Assembly: GCA_045113695.1 (NCBI GenBank)
Contig: JBGUJG010000059.1
Location: forward strand, 1-64,000
DNA: 64,000 nucleotides
Origin: UBA4246 sp045113695
Lineage (GTDB): Bacteria; Bacillota; Clostridia; Christensenellales; Aristaeellaceae
Direction of reading: 5' to 3'
Positions 49,042-58,910 of the stretch are shown piece by piece (the first letter of the stretch is position 1; each line of letters starts with the position of its first letter). Position numbers and translations under genes: made by a program. The notes beneath the pieces were generated by a model, which ran no database searches, had not been told where the DNA came from, and saw nothing but the letters and a program-made list of their open reading frames with translations.

Positions 49042-49914
49042 ATGGCCAAAGAAACGCATCTTACTTTTGTCGGTTCCGGGATACGTCTTGACGTGCTGAT
49101 GACAGGCGGAACACTTTCCCGCAGCCGCGCCGCTTCCCTGATCGAAGAAGGTCAGGTCCTGGTGGACGGGAATATCGTAACAAAGCCGTCCTTCAAAGCT
49201 CCTGCGGGTGCGTTGGTGGAAGCGGTCCTTCCCCCGGTCCGGGAAACGGAAACCCTGCCGGAAGATATCCCGCTGGACATAGTTTATGAGGATGATACCC
49301 TCGCTGTCATCAACAAGCCGGCCGGGCTGGTCGTACACCCGGCAGCAGGGAACGAAAGCGGCACCCTCGTGAACGCTCTGCTGTATCATCTGTCCTCCTT
49401 GTCCGGGATCGGCGGAGAACAGCGCCCGGGGATCGTCCACAGGCTCGACAAAGATACCAGCGGGCTGATGCTGGTCGCCAAAAACGACCAGGCGCATCTT
49501 TCTCTTTCCGGACAGCTGGAAGCCCGCACCATCGAAAAGCACTATCATGCGGTTGTGCTGGGGCATATGAAAGAAGCTTCCGGCAGCGTTGAAAAACCGA
49601 TCGGCCGGGACCCGAAAGACCGCAAAAAAAGGGCAGTCGTTCCGGACGGACGTTATGCCCTGACAGACTGGCTTGTGCTGGAAGAAAGAGGCTCTTGTGC
49701 CACCCTGTTGGACCTGAGAATCCATACCGGCAGGACACACCAGATCAGAGTGCATATGTCTTCCATCGGCCATCCGGTCCTGGGCGACCCCCTTTACGGC
49801 AGCAAACGGGGGCCGAGGGCAGACCGGCTGATGCTGCACGCTTATTCGATTTCCTTTGATCATCCGAAGACCGGCGAGCGGATGACCTTCACCCAACCGG
49901 CCCCTTTTGACTGA
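49042..49914 (+). CDS. RluA/RluD-type rRNA pseudouridine synthase
   Basis: A 290-residue enzyme that turns uridines of large-subunit rRNA to pseudouridine. An N-terminal S4 domain (about 8-75; RLDVLMTGGTLSRSRAASLIEEGQVLVDG) precedes the catalytic domain, with DDTLAVINKPAGLVVHPAAG, the catalytic Asp in HRLDKDTSGLML, and RIHTGRTHQIRVHMSSIGHPVLGDPLYG. The S4 plus catalytic layout matches RluD/YlyB, the usual partner of lspA in Firmicutes. It starts directly at the lspA stop. Confidence 0.95.
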   Translation: MAKETHLTFVGSGIRLDVLMTGGTLSRSRAASLIEEGQVLVDGNIVTKPSFKAPAGALVEAVLPPVRETETLPEDIPLDIVYEDDTLAVINKPAGLVVHPAAGNESGTLVNALLYHLSSLSGIGGEQRPGIVHRLDKDTSGLMLVAKNDQAHLSLSGQLEARTIEKHYHAVVLGHMKEASGSVEKPIGRDPKDRKKRAVVPDGRYALTDWLVLEERGSCATLLDLRIHTGRTHQIRVHMSSIGHPVLGDPLYGSKRGPRADRLMLHAYSISFDHPKTGERMTFTQPAPFD

Positions 49915-49934
49915 ATAATACGGGAGAATCCGCC

Positions 49935-51260
49935 TTGATTGATTTCAGCATGCGCGATACCATCGCAGCGCCCGCCACAGCGACAGGACAGGCCGGCATC
50001 GGCATCATCCGTTTGTCCGGCCGTCAGGCCGAAGAGATCCTGAAGCGCCTTTTCGTGCCGCATAAAGCATCTTTTCCCCTGGAAGACAGGAAGCTGACCC
50101 TTGGCACCCTGATTGATCAGGGCGAAATGATCGATGAATGCATGGCCGTCATCATGCGCGCGCCGCACAGCTATACACGGGAAGATGTGGTAGAATTCCA
50201 GATGCACGGCAGTCCCAGGACCATGAAGCAGACTTTGGACGCCTGCATCCGCCTGGGCGCCCGCCCGGCCGAAGCGGGCGAGTTTACCCTGCGGGCTTTT
50301 CTCAACGGCCGGATCGATCTGAGCCAGGCCGAATCTGTCATGCAGCTGATCCGCGCCTCATCAGACCGGGCCGCCAGGAAAGCCCTCGCCCAGCTGAACG
50401 GCGGCACCAGTTCGTTTGTTACCGGGATTCTGGACAAACTCACCGACCTTCTGGCACGCCTGGAAGCCGCGATCGACTACCCGGAGGAAGTGGAGGAACA
50501 GCTGACGAAGGAGGAGCTGGCCGGAGGATGCAGGGAATTGGCTGACACCCTTTCAGCCTGCGTCAACGAACAGGCGCTCCGGCTGCAGGAAAGCGGCCTG
50601 ACCGTTGCCCTCTGCGGCTCGCCGAACGCCGGAAAGTCCACCCTGCTGAATGCCCTGCTCCAGGAAGAAAAGGCCATCGTTACGCCCATTCCCGGCACGA
50701 CACGGGATATCGTTTCAGGGGAAATCTATCTGGACGGCTGTCTGGTGCATCTTGCAGACACCGCCGGTCTGCACGAGAGCGATGACCAGGTAGAAACCAT
50801 CGGCATTTCGCGGGCGATGGATGCAGCCCGGCAGGCCGATCTCGTTTTCTGGCTGATGGACGGAAACGATCCTTCCGCATCTCCCCCGCCCGCTGATTTC
50901 CCCGCTTGCATCCTGCTGTATACAAAGGGCGATCTGACACAGAACCAGCCGCTTCCCCAAGGCGCTCTCCTGATCAGCGCGGAAACAGGAGACGGGCTGG
51001 ATCAGGTCAAAGATATCATCCTGAACAGGATCCGCGAAATCGGCGAAACGCCGCTTGCTTCCAGACGTCATATGACGTTGTGCCGGGACGCCGCCCAGTC
51101 GCTGCGGCAGGCAGCGGAGGCCTTCTCTTCCGGCATTCCGCTTGAATTCGGAGCCGTCTACCTGCACAGCGCGGCCGATCAGCTTTCCGGCATTACCGGC
51201 ATACGGGCAGACGAAGCACTTCTTTCCCGGATCTTTTCCCAGTTCTGCGTAGGCAAATAG
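49935..51260 (+). CDS. mnmE: tRNA modification GTPase MnmE
   Basis: A 441-residue MnmE (TrmE). The N-terminal folate-binding domain (DTIAAPATATGQAGIGIIRLSG; ADPTLGT-like GTLIDQGEMIDE; FQMHGSPRTMKQTL) leads to a helical region that carries a G domain: G1 CGSPNAGKSTLLNALL (about 230), G2 IPGTTRDIV, G3 DTAGLH and G4-like LYTKGD. It ends FCVGK, the C-x-G-K signature. With MnmG it installs carboxymethylaminomethyl or related groups on wobble uridine 34. The start is TTG at 49935 with GGGAGA about 7 nt before; an ATG at 49950 also fits. mnmG is not adjacent. Confidence 0.97.
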   Translation: MIDFSMRDTIAAPATATGQAGIGIIRLSGRQAEEILKRLFVPHKASFPLEDRKLTLGTLIDQGEMIDECMAVIMRAPHSYTREDVVEFQMHGSPRTMKQTLDACIRLGARPAEAGEFTLRAFLNGRIDLSQAESVMQLIRASSDRAARKALAQLNGGTSSFVTGILDKLTDLLARLEAAIDYPEEVEEQLTKEELAGGCRELADTLSACVNEQALRLQESGLTVALCGSPNAGKSTLLNALLQEEKAIVTPIPGTTRDIVSGEIYLDGCLVHLADTAGLHESDDQVETIGISRAMDAARQADLVFWLMDGNDPSASPPPADFPACILLYTKGDLTQNQPLPQGALLISAETGDGLDQVKDIILNRIREIGETPLASRRHMTLCRDAAQSLRQAAEAFSSGIPLEFGAVYLHSAADQLSGITGIRADEALLSRIFSQFCVGK

Positions 51261-51300
51261 CCGGACAATCCATTGCCCGGCCGACAAGGAGAATCTCGAA

Positions 51301-51756
51301 ATGAAACAGGACCGCCACACTGTCATCCTTCGACTGATCAGTACGGAAGATATCGAAACACAGACCCAGCTGGCGCAGCGGCTGGCCGAAATGAATATAC
51401 CCGTGACCCAGGCCACCATTTCCCGCGATATCAAAGACCTGAAGCTTGTCAAAGCGCCGAACGGGAACGGCGGCTCCAAATATGTGGTCACAGAGGATGC
51501 GGGCGGGGAAAACATCAGCGAGCGCCTCTCCCATATCTTTATCAATTCTGTTCTTTCTGCTTCATACTCGAATAATATCATCGTGCTCAGGACCCTGTCT
51601 GGCAGCGCGAACGCTGCCGCCGAAGCGGTGGACAGTATGAATCTTCCGGAAATCCTGGGTACCATGGCGGGCGACAATACGATTTTCATCGTCGTGAAAG
51701 ACAGCGCAAACGCGCCCAAGCTGACCCAGCGTTTTCTGGAAATGCTGAAACATTGA
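51301..51756 (+). CDS. argR: Arginine repressor ArgR
   Basis: A 151-residue ArgR. The N-terminal winged helix (RHTVILRLISTEDIETQTQLAQRLAEM; ATISRDIKDLKLVK) binds ARG boxes, and the C-terminal oligomerisation domain (SANAAAEAVDSMNLPEILGTMAGDNTIFIVVKD, with the GTMAGDNT arginine-binding loop) forms the hexamer. It controls arginine biosynthesis and breakdown. An AAGGAG site precedes the ATG. It sits directly before recN (10-nt gap), a pairing common in Firmicutes. Confidence 0.97.
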   Translation: MKQDRHTVILRLISTEDIETQTQLAQRLAEMNIPVTQATISRDIKDLKLVKAPNGNGGSKYVVTEDAGGENISERLSHIFINSVLSASYSNNIIVLRTLSGSANAAAEAVDSMNLPEILGTMAGDNTIFIVVKDSANAPKLTQRFLEMLKH

Positions 51757-51766
51757 GGATAAAAGC

Positions 51767-53476
51767 ATGCTCGAATCTCTGACCGTACAGAATATTGCCC
51801 TGATCGACAGGCTGACGGTTGATTTCCGCCCGGGGCTGCTGGCGCTGACGGGCGAAACCGGCGCCGGAAAATCGATCATCATCGACTCAATCACCCTTCT
51901 TTTGGGCGGAAGAGCCAGCCGCGACCTCATCCGTGCCGGCGCGGACCGCGCATTTGCAGAAGGGGTCTTTTCGCTTGACGACTGCCCGCAGGCCGTAAAG
52001 TACCTCCGGGATCTGGACTGGGATACCGGTGATGACACCCTGACGCTTGCTAGGGAGATCAGTCAGAGCGGGCGCAGCGTCTGCCGGATCAACGGCATGA
52101 GCGTTCCCCTCTCCGTCTATAAACCGCTGACCTCCATGCTGATGGATATCCACGGCCAGCACGAGCATCAGTCCCTGATGGATGAAAAACAGCATCTCCC
52201 GCTGCTGGACGCTTTCGGCGGGCCGGAACACCGCGCCGCGCTTCAGAAAACAGCGGCTGCGTACCAGGAATACGAGGAAAGCCGCAAAGCCCTTCAGAAA
52301 ATGCAGCGAACGCTCGAAGAAAACCGTGACCGGGTCGATATCCTGGAATACCAGAAGCAGGAGCTTGAGAAAGCCGGCCTGACGGAGGGCGAGGAAGATT
52401 CGCTCAGGCAGGAAAGCGAGCTGTTCAAAAACTCCGAAAAAATCGAAAGCCAGCTGCGCACCGCTTATGAAAACCTCTACGATCACGGCGTGCTTCCCTC
52501 GGCCCTTGACAGTCTCCGCGCCGCTTCTTCCAGCCTGAAAGCGCTGGCCGGGTTCCGGGAGGATTTTTCCGCCCTCTCCGACCGTGTGGAAAACCTGTAT
52601 TACGAGGCGGAAGACGCCGGCATTGCCGCCAGGGACATGCTGGACGAGCTGAATATCGACGAAGAACGGATCGAATATGTCTCCGCCCGGCTGGACCTGA
52701 TCCACCGTCTGGCCCGCAAATACGGCGCGACGACACGGGACATGCTGAACCGGCTTTCAGAGATCACCCGGACGCTCAGCGACCTGGAAAGCGCGGAAGA
52801 CAGGACCCTGGAGCTTCAGAACCGGATGAAGAAAAAATACCAGGCTTATGAAGCGGCCTCCGCAGAAGTATCCATTTCCCGCAAACAGATTGCCAAGCGA
52901 TTCGAGCAGCAGATGGAACGCGAACTCAGGCTGCTCAATATGGAAGGCACGCAGTTTTCCGTCCGTTTCTCTGACGGGACGCCTTCCGCCGCCGGGACGG
53001 ATCAGGCGGTTTTCCTGATCGCTCCCAACCGCGGGGAAGCTTTCCAGCCCCTTGCCCAGACCGCATCCGGCGGCGAGCTTTCGCGCATCATGCTGGCCAT
53101 CAAAGCCCTTTCCGCTGGGCAGAGCCAGATTCCCTCCATGATTTTTGACGAGATCGATACCGGCATTTCAGGCCGTACAGCCCAGGTGGTCGCGGAAAAA
53201 ATGGCGGATATCGCCCGGTACCGCCAGGTTTTCTGCGTGACCCATCTACCCCAGATCGCCGCCATGGCGGACAGCCAGTACAGGGTCGAAAAGCATTTTG
53301 ACGGTCAGCGTACCGTGACCACGCTGCAGGATCTGGATGAAACCGGCCGGCAGGAGGAACTCAGCCGCATGCTGGGCGGCGCTCAGGCCGACAGCGAGAG
53401 CGCCCGTCAGCACGCGCAGGCCCTGCTGGCGCAGGCTGCCGCCTACAAACACGGCCTCACTGAAAAAAAGGACTGA
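51767..53476 (+). CDS. recN: DNA repair ATPase RecN
   Basis: A 569-residue SMC-like protein. Walker A GETGAGKSIIIDS (about 28-40), a DIHGQHEHQSLMD block, long coiled coils on both sides (for example about 150-220 and 300-365), then the signature ASGGELSRIMLAIKAL and Walker B MIFDEIDTGISGRTAQVVAEKM with an FCVTHLPQIAAMAD block. It holds broken DNA ends during recombinational repair. Length matches the family. Followed by 46 nt and the MacB-type gene. Confidence 0.97.
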   Translation: MLESLTVQNIALIDRLTVDFRPGLLALTGETGAGKSIIIDSITLLLGGRASRDLIRAGADRAFAEGVFSLDDCPQAVKYLRDLDWDTGDDTLTLAREISQSGRSVCRINGMSVPLSVYKPLTSMLMDIHGQHEHQSLMDEKQHLPLLDAFGGPEHRAALQKTAAAYQEYEESRKALQKMQRTLEENRDRVDILEYQKQELEKAGLTEGEEDSLRQESELFKNSEKIESQLRTAYENLYDHGVLPSALDSLRAASSSLKALAGFREDFSALSDRVENLYYEAEDAGIAARDMLDELNIDEERIEYVSARLDLIHRLARKYGATTRDMLNRLSEITRTLSDLESAEDRTLELQNRMKKKYQAYEAASAEVSISRKQIAKRFEQQMERELRLLNMEGTQFSVRFSDGTPSAAGTDQAVFLIAPNRGEAFQPLAQTASGGELSRIMLAIKALSAGQSQIPSMIFDEIDTGISGRTAQVVAEKMADIARYRQVFCVTHLPQIAAMADSQYRVEKHFDGQRTVTTLQDLDETGRQEELSRMLGGAQADSESARQHAQALLAQAAAYKHGLTEKKD

Positions 53477-53522
53477 CTCTTTCAGCCAACAATCCTGAAC
53501 GATTTGACCGGAGGGATCGGAT

Positions 53523-56177
53523 ATGCTGGAACTGCGGAAACTGATAAAAAAGTACCAGGCCGGGGGGATGACGGTGGAAGCTCTCCGCGGCGTCGATATG
53601 GCCCTGCGGAAAAATGAGTTTGTGGCGATTCTGGGCCCTTCCGGCTGCGGTAAAACCACGCTGCTGAACATCATAGGCGGTCTGGATCACGCGGACGGCG
53701 GAGAACTGCTGATCAACGGACGTTCCACCAAAGAATACCGGGACCGGGACTGGGATAATTACCGGAACCACAGGGTCGGCTTTGTCTTTCAGAGCTACAA
53801 CCTGATTCCCCATCAGACCGTGCTGTCCAACGTGGAACTGGCGCTGACGCTTTCCGGCGTCAGACGGCCGGAACGGAAAAAACGCGCCTTGGAGGCACTG
53901 CGGAAAGTCGGCCTTCAGGATCAGGCCGGAAAAAAGCCGAATCAGATGAGCGGAGGACAGATGCAGCGGGTCGCCATCGCCAGGGCTCTGGTGAATGACC
54001 CTGAAATCCTGCTGGCGGACGAACCGACCGGCGCCCTGGACAGTGAAACCGGCATTCAGGTCATGGAACTGCTCAAAGAGATTGCCAGGGACCGGCTGGT
54101 CATCATGGTCACCCATAACCCGGACCTGGCGAACACATATGCCACCCGCATCATTCAGCTCAAGGACGGCATGGTCATGGACGACACCATGCCATGCTCC
54201 TCAGAAGAGCTGGCAGACGAGGACAGCCGCCTTTCACAGGGTGAAAAGAAACCGTCCATGCGGTTCTGGACTGCCCTGTCCCTCTCCTTCCAGAACCTGC
54301 TCACCAAGAAGGGAAGGACCTTCCTGACCAGCTTTTCCGGCTCGATCGGCATCATCGGGATTGCTCTGATCCTGTCGATTTCCACCGGCGTCAAAATGTA
54401 CATCGACCGGGTGCAGCGGGATACCCTGTCTTCCTATCCGCTGCAGATCCAGAAAAGCGCCATCGACATGAGCAGCATGATGCTGTCGATGATGGGGTCC
54501 GATACTTCCTCGGAACAGGCCGAAGAGGGCTATATCGTCTCCGGCGACGTCATGAGCCGGATGCTGAACAGCATGAACATGACCATGACGCACAATAACC
54601 TCAAATCCTTCAAAGCCTGGCTGGATTCTGAAGAAAGCGACGTCCGCGGGCTTGTCTCCGATATCCGGTACGGCTACGGGGATACCCTGAATATTTACCG
54701 GCAGGCAGACGGAAAGACCATTCAGGTCAACCCCAGCCAGGTACTGAACCAGTCCGGACTGCTCGGGTCGGACAACTCCATGGTGAGCCTGCTGAGCGCA
54801 TCGGAAGTGACCAGCACCGGCTTTTCCCAGATGGACGTCTTTGAACAGCTGCTGGATAATCAGGAGATGATCGAAGAGCAGTATGATGTGCTGGCCGGAA
54901 GGCTGCCTGAAAAGTATGATGAGATGGTCGTGATCGTCACCCGCCGCGGAGCGATCAGCGACTATACCCTCTATGCCCTGGGCCTTCGCGATCAGAGCGA
55001 AATCGCGGACCTGACCACCCGCACCATGTCCGGGGAACAGATCAGCGTTCCTGTGACCAGATACAGCTATGAGGAACTGATGAATCTGACCTTCCGCCTG
55101 GTGATGCCCTGCGACCTGTATGAACTTCAGGCGGACGGGACTTATGCGGACCGGCGCGGGGATCAGGCTTTCCTCGAAGCCGCGGCAGGCCGCGCACCGG
55201 AGCTCAGAATCGTCGGGATCCTGCGGCCGAAGGAAGACGCGGTATCCACCCAGGCGGGAGCGTCCGGCGCCATCGGCTATCTGAGCGCGCTGCACGATTT
55301 CGCCTCCGGCTATACGGAGCAGAGCGCGGTTGTAACAGCCCAGCGGCAGAATCCGGAAATCGACGTGCTGACAGGCTTCCCGTTCGCCGGCACGAAAGCA
55401 GCGGAAGAATTCGCCCTGGACCGTGAGCAGATCCCGGAGCTGTACAAACGCTTTACAGGCAAGGAAATGCCTGCCCTGTACAAGGCTGCCCTTTCCACCA
55501 TGTCGGATGAACAGCTGAAGCAGATGATCGACATGAGCATGGCAAGCGGAGAGTTTTCCTCTTCAGCCACCTATGACGGGAATCTTTCCAAGCTTGGCGT
55601 GACGGATCTTTCGGACCCGTCCAATATCTACATCTACGCCAGGGATTTTGAAAGCAAGGAAAAGATCACCGGCCTGATCAGGCAGTATAACGAAACCGCA
55701 GGAGAAGGAAACGAAATCACCTATACCGATATTGTCGGCGCGATCATGTCTTCTGTAACGACCATCGTCAATGCCGTGACCTATGTCCTGATCGCCTTCG
55801 TCGCCATCTCGCTGGTCGTTTCCTCCCTGATGATCGGTATCATTACCTATATCTCCGTTCTGGAACGCACCAAGGAAATCGGCATTCTGCGCGCCATCGG
55901 CGCATCCAAGCTGGATGTCAGCCGTGTATTCAACGCGGAAACCCTGATCGTCGGCTTCATATCAGGCGTACTGGGCATCCTGTGCACGCTGCTGCTGAAC
56001 ATACTGGTCAATATCATTATTCACAATCTCACCGGCATCTCCGCCACCGCCGTACTGCCGGCGGGCAGTGCCGGCATTCTGATCATCATTTCCATGGCCC
56101 TGACGCTGATTGCCGGCCTGATTCCCTCCGGGGCCGCCCGCAGGAAAGACCCGGTCACTGCGCTCCGGACCGAATGA
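53523..56177 (+). CDS. Fused MacB-type ABC exporter (ATPase plus FtsX permease)
   Basis: An 884-residue single-chain MacB-like protein. The ATPase (about 1-235) has GPSGCGKTTLLNIIGGLDH (Walker A), the QMSGGQMQRVAIARAL signature and LLADEPTGALDSETG (Walker B). A first helix (about 270-292; GSIGIIGIALILSISTGV) leads to a large outside domain (about 300-740), and three C-terminal helices (about 760-785, 808-835, 850-875) form the FtsX permease. In Firmicutes such proteins often export or sense peptides or act in envelope stress; there is no adjacent peptide, MacA-like or BceRS-like gene, so the substrate is unknown. A TTGACA/TATGAT promoter begins only 2 nt after the stop, so the next gene is independent. 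Confidence 0.9.
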   Translation: MLELRKLIKKYQAGGMTVEALRGVDMALRKNEFVAILGPSGCGKTTLLNIIGGLDHADGGELLINGRSTKEYRDRDWDNYRNHRVGFVFQSYNLIPHQTVLSNVELALTLSGVRRPERKKRALEALRKVGLQDQAGKKPNQMSGGQMQRVAIARALVNDPEILLADEPTGALDSETGIQVMELLKEIARDRLVIMVTHNPDLANTYATRIIQLKDGMVMDDTMPCSSEELADEDSRLSQGEKKPSMRFWTALSLSFQNLLTKKGRTFLTSFSGSIGIIGIALILSISTGVKMYIDRVQRDTLSSYPLQIQKSAIDMSSMMLSMMGSDTSSEQAEEGYIVSGDVMSRMLNSMNMTMTHNNLKSFKAWLDSEESDVRGLVSDIRYGYGDTLNIYRQADGKTIQVNPSQVLNQSGLLGSDNSMVSLLSASEVTSTGFSQMDVFEQLLDNQEMIEEQYDVLAGRLPEKYDEMVVIVTRRGAISDYTLYALGLRDQSEIADLTTRTMSGEQISVPVTRYSYEELMNLTFRLVMPCDLYELQADGTYADRRGDQAFLEAAAGRAPELRIVGILRPKEDAVSTQAGASGAIGYLSALHDFASGYTEQSAVVTAQRQNPEIDVLTGFPFAGTKAAEEFALDREQIPELYKRFTGKEMPALYKAALSTMSDEQLKQMIDMSMASGEFSSSATYDGNLSKLGVTDLSDPSNIYIYARDFESKEKITGLIRQYNETAGEGNEITYTDIVGAIMSSVTTIVNAVTYVLIAFVAISLVVSSLMIGIITYISVLERTKEIGILRAIGASKLDVSRVFNAETLIVGFISGVLGILCTLLLNILVNIIIHNLTGISATAVLPAGSAGILIIISMALTLIAGLIPSGAARRKDPVTALRTE

Positions 56178-56178
56178 T

Positions 56179-56207
56179 TTGACAAACGAACAAAAGAAGC
56201 ATATGAT
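56179..56207 (+). promoter_or_regulatory. Sigma-A promoter for the zapA operon
   Basis: Perfect TTGACA (56179-56184), 17-nt spacer, TATGAT (56202-56207), just past the MacB-type stop. Confidence 0.8.
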
Positions 56208-56268
56208 ATGAAGTGATTCTGGAACGCATTCATCTGACCGAGGTCAGCTTTTACACCGGAGGTGTTCA

Positions 56269-56535
56269 ATGAGCAAAAATACACTGACTGTTTCCATCGG
56301 CGGCCGGGAATATACCCTGACCAGCCCTGACAATGAGGAATGGACACGCCGGGTAGCCGCCTATGTGGACAGGAAGATCGGCGAAGTCTCCCTTCATTCT
56401 TCCATGAGCACGGAAATCGCGGCGGTCGTGGCCTCTTTGTCCATTACCGAAGAGCTTTTTGAAGCGCAGAAAGAAAATCAGGCTCTCCGCAGCCGTCTGT
56501 ATCAGGCGCAGAATGACCGCCATGAGCAGAACTGA
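56269..56535 (+). CDS. zapA: Cell division protein ZapA
   Basis: An 88-residue ZapA. It bundles FtsZ filaments at midcell. The N-terminal globular part (LTVSIGGREYTLTSPDNEEWTRRVAAYVDRKIGEV) and the C-terminal coiled-coil helix (TEIAAVVASLSITEELFEAQKENQALRSRL) fit the Firmicutes form. GGAGGTG precedes the ATG. It overlaps the next gene by 14 nt; zapA-U32-mutS2 order is conserved in Clostridia. Confidence 0.9.
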   Translation: MSKNTLTVSIGGREYTLTSPDNEEWTRRVAAYVDRKIGEVSLHSSMSTEIAAVVASLSITEELFEAQKENQALRSRLYQAQNDRHEQN

Positions 56536-58882
56536 CCCTGTGGAGCTGCTGGCGCCTGCCGGCAATATGGAGTCCCTTCATGCGGCAATTGCCGCCGGGG
56601 CGGACGCGGTCTATATGGGCACCGCTTCGTTCGGCGCCCGGGCGGAGGCGGGTTTTTCCGCAGAGAAGACCAAAGAAGCCGTTGACTACGCCCATCTGTA
56701 CGGAAAAAAGGTTCATATCACGGTCAATACCCTTTGTAAGCAGAATGAACTGGACTCTGTCCGCAGCGTTCTGGATACCCTTCAGAACATCGGAGCTGAC
56801 GCTGTACTGATTCAGGACGCCGGGGTTCTCCGGATCGCTCTGCGCGAATTTCCATCCCTGTGCGTCCACGCCAGCACCCAGATGACGATCCATCAGCCCA
56901 GCGGCATCCGCTGGCTCAGGGACATCGGCGCTGCCCGGGCCGTTCTGGCCAGGGAATGCGATCTGCCAACCATTCGTGCCTGCTGCATGCCCGGCATCGA
57001 AACCGAAGTCTTTGTGCACGGCGCGCTCTGTGTTTCTGTCAGCGGTCAGTGCGGCTTATCCTCCTGGATCGGCCCCCGCTCGGGCAACCGGGGCCGTTGC
57101 GCTCAGCCGTGCCGGCTTTCCTATACATACAGGAATCAAACCGCCTGCTGGCTTTCACCGGCCGATCTTTGCGGGCTTCATGCGCTCCCGGCACTGCTGG
57201 AAGCGGGTGTATCGTCCCTGAAAATCGAAGGCCGCCTGAAAAGGCCGGAGTATGTATACATCGTTACCAGTCTGTACCGCCGCGCCCTGGATCAGATCAG
57301 AGACGGCTCTTTCCACCCGGACGATCCGGAAACGATGGAAGAACTGACCCAGATTTTTTCAAGGGGTCAGTTCACGAATGGCTATGCCGCAAGCCAGGAA
57401 GACAGAGGGATCATATACCCTGACTACGCCGCCGCCCGCGGTGTGCTGCTCGGTACCACTGACGGAAAAAGCAGGCACGTAAACGGCGCCTTTCTGACAG
57501 GCATCCGCCTTCTCAGGCCCCTGGCCAACGGGGACGGGCTTCATGCCGGAGACCAGTCCGTGATCTACAGCGGCCCGGACATTTCTGACGGCACTGCCGT
57601 TCTGCGGCTGCGCAGCAGCGTTCCTCCGGGAACGAACGTCTGGCGGACCGAATCGGAAGTCCAGCTTTCCCGCGCGAGGGAAGCTTTTGATGACAAACGC
57701 TTTGCCGCCGCTCATCCGCTGCCGGTCGACGCCGAGCTCACCGCCTATCTGGGCACGGAAACCACTCTCAGGCTGACTCATGAGGGCGTCAGTATTCTGA
57801 TCGGTGCGGATCCGCCGCAGCCCGCTGACAGCCTTCCGCTGACAGAGGATGCCGCTTTCCGCTCTTTGTCCAGGCTGGGCGGCACACCCTTCTCCCTGAA
57901 CCGGCTGACCCTTCATTCCGCCTGCGCTTACCTGCCCAGCAGCGCCCTCAACGCTCTGCGCCGGGAAGGGATTGCCCGGCTGACAGAAGCGGTGATTTCC
58001 TCCAGGCATCCGATCGGCAAGCCCCGTCCGTCCCCTGCATCCGGACCGCTGCCTGAGCCTGCGGCTCCGGTACGGTTTCTGGCCGTTCTCACCTCAGACT
58101 TTTCCGAAATTCCTGCCCTTTACCGCGCCGGAGCGGATCAGGTACTTTTTGAACCGACTGACTTTTCTGAAAGCCGTCTGCCGGACTATTTTACCGAAAC
58201 ATCCTTTCCCTTTATCCTTCAGCTGCCGCCTGTCTGTCCGGACAGTGTTCTCCGGTCCGTATCACGTCTCAATCAACAGAGGGGGCTCACGCTCTCTCTT
58301 GGCAGTATCGGGCAGCTGGGCGCTCGTCTTCCCGGCTCGGTCATGTGCGGCCCGGGCGTGCCCGTGATGAACGGTGAAGCGGAACGCTTCCTGGCAGAAC
58401 AGGGCATCCGTTTTGTTACGCTTTCCAGAGAGCTCTCGCTGGAAGACATCAAAAGCCTGCCCAAAGCACTCTGCAGCCGGCTGATGCCTGTTTACGGCCG
58501 TCCGCGGCTGATGCTGCTGACCCACTGCCCGGAGCGTACGTACCGCGGACTTTCGTCCGGAAAGAAAAACTGCTCTCTCTGTTCCCTCGGAGAAGGCGTT
58601 CTTGGGCAGGCCCTCCGGGATCAGAAGCAATGCACTTATCCCCTGATTCCGTACAGGTTTGACGATGGGTGCAGAGTAAGTCTCTTAGCGCCCCGCCCGA
58701 CAGCCCTTGACAGCTGCTGGGAATCTCTGTCCGGTCTACCCGTTTCGCCGCTGGTCTCTTTGTCGGTTGAATCACCGGAAGAGAGGATCCGCATCGTACG
58801 GGTTTGGCGGAGTCTGCTGGACGGCCGCCGGGCCGGCCCCCTGTCCGGTACGCTGGACAGGCTGGAAACAGGCGTTTTATAA
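56522..58882 (+). CDS. U32 family peptidase (RlhA/YegQ-like) with C-terminal extension
   Basis: A 786-residue U32 protein. The N-terminal barrel has VELLAPAGNMESLHAAIAAGADAVYMG, the signature-type EVFVHGALCVSVSGQCGLSSWIG and LKIEGRLKRPEYVYIVTSLYR, with Cys clusters (CAQPCRLSYTY; CSLCSLGEGVLG near the end) that in related proteins bind an iron-sulfur cluster. Relatives act in RNA or ubiquinone hydroxylation rather than simple proteolysis, so the peptidase name is historical. The C-terminal half is the extra domain found in long Firmicutes members. ATG 56522 matches the family opening; the frame open to 56459 lies in zapA. Confidence 0.88.
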   Translation: MSRTDPVELLAPAGNMESLHAAIAAGADAVYMGTASFGARAEAGFSAEKTKEAVDYAHLYGKKVHITVNTLCKQNELDSVRSVLDTLQNIGADAVLIQDAGVLRIALREFPSLCVHASTQMTIHQPSGIRWLRDIGAARAVLARECDLPTIRACCMPGIETEVFVHGALCVSVSGQCGLSSWIGPRSGNRGRCAQPCRLSYTYRNQTACWLSPADLCGLHALPALLEAGVSSLKIEGRLKRPEYVYIVTSLYRRALDQIRDGSFHPDDPETMEELTQIFSRGQFTNGYAASQEDRGIIYPDYAAARGVLLGTTDGKSRHVNGAFLTGIRLLRPLANGDGLHAGDQSVIYSGPDISDGTAVLRLRSSVPPGTNVWRTESEVQLSRAREAFDDKRFAAAHPLPVDAELTAYLGTETTLRLTHEGVSILIGADPPQPADSLPLTEDAAFRSLSRLGGTPFSLNRLTLHSACAYLPSSALNALRREGIARLTEAVISSRHPIGKPRPSPASGPLPEPAAPVRFLAVLTSDFSEIPALYRAGADQVLFEPTDFSESRLPDYFTETSFPFILQLPPVCPDSVLRSVSRLNQQRGLTLSLGSIGQLGARLPGSVMCGPGVPVMNGEAERFLAEQGIRFVTLSRELSLEDIKSLPKALCSRLMPVYGRPRLMLLTHCPERTYRGLSSGKKNCSLCSLGEGVLGQALRDQKQCTYPLIPYRFDDGCRVSLLAPRPTALDSCWESLSGLPVSPLVSLSVESPEERIRIVRVWRSLLDGRRAGPLSGTLDRLETGVL

Positions 58883-58910
58883 GTCTCATTTCTGAAAGAA
58901 GGTGTTCCTT

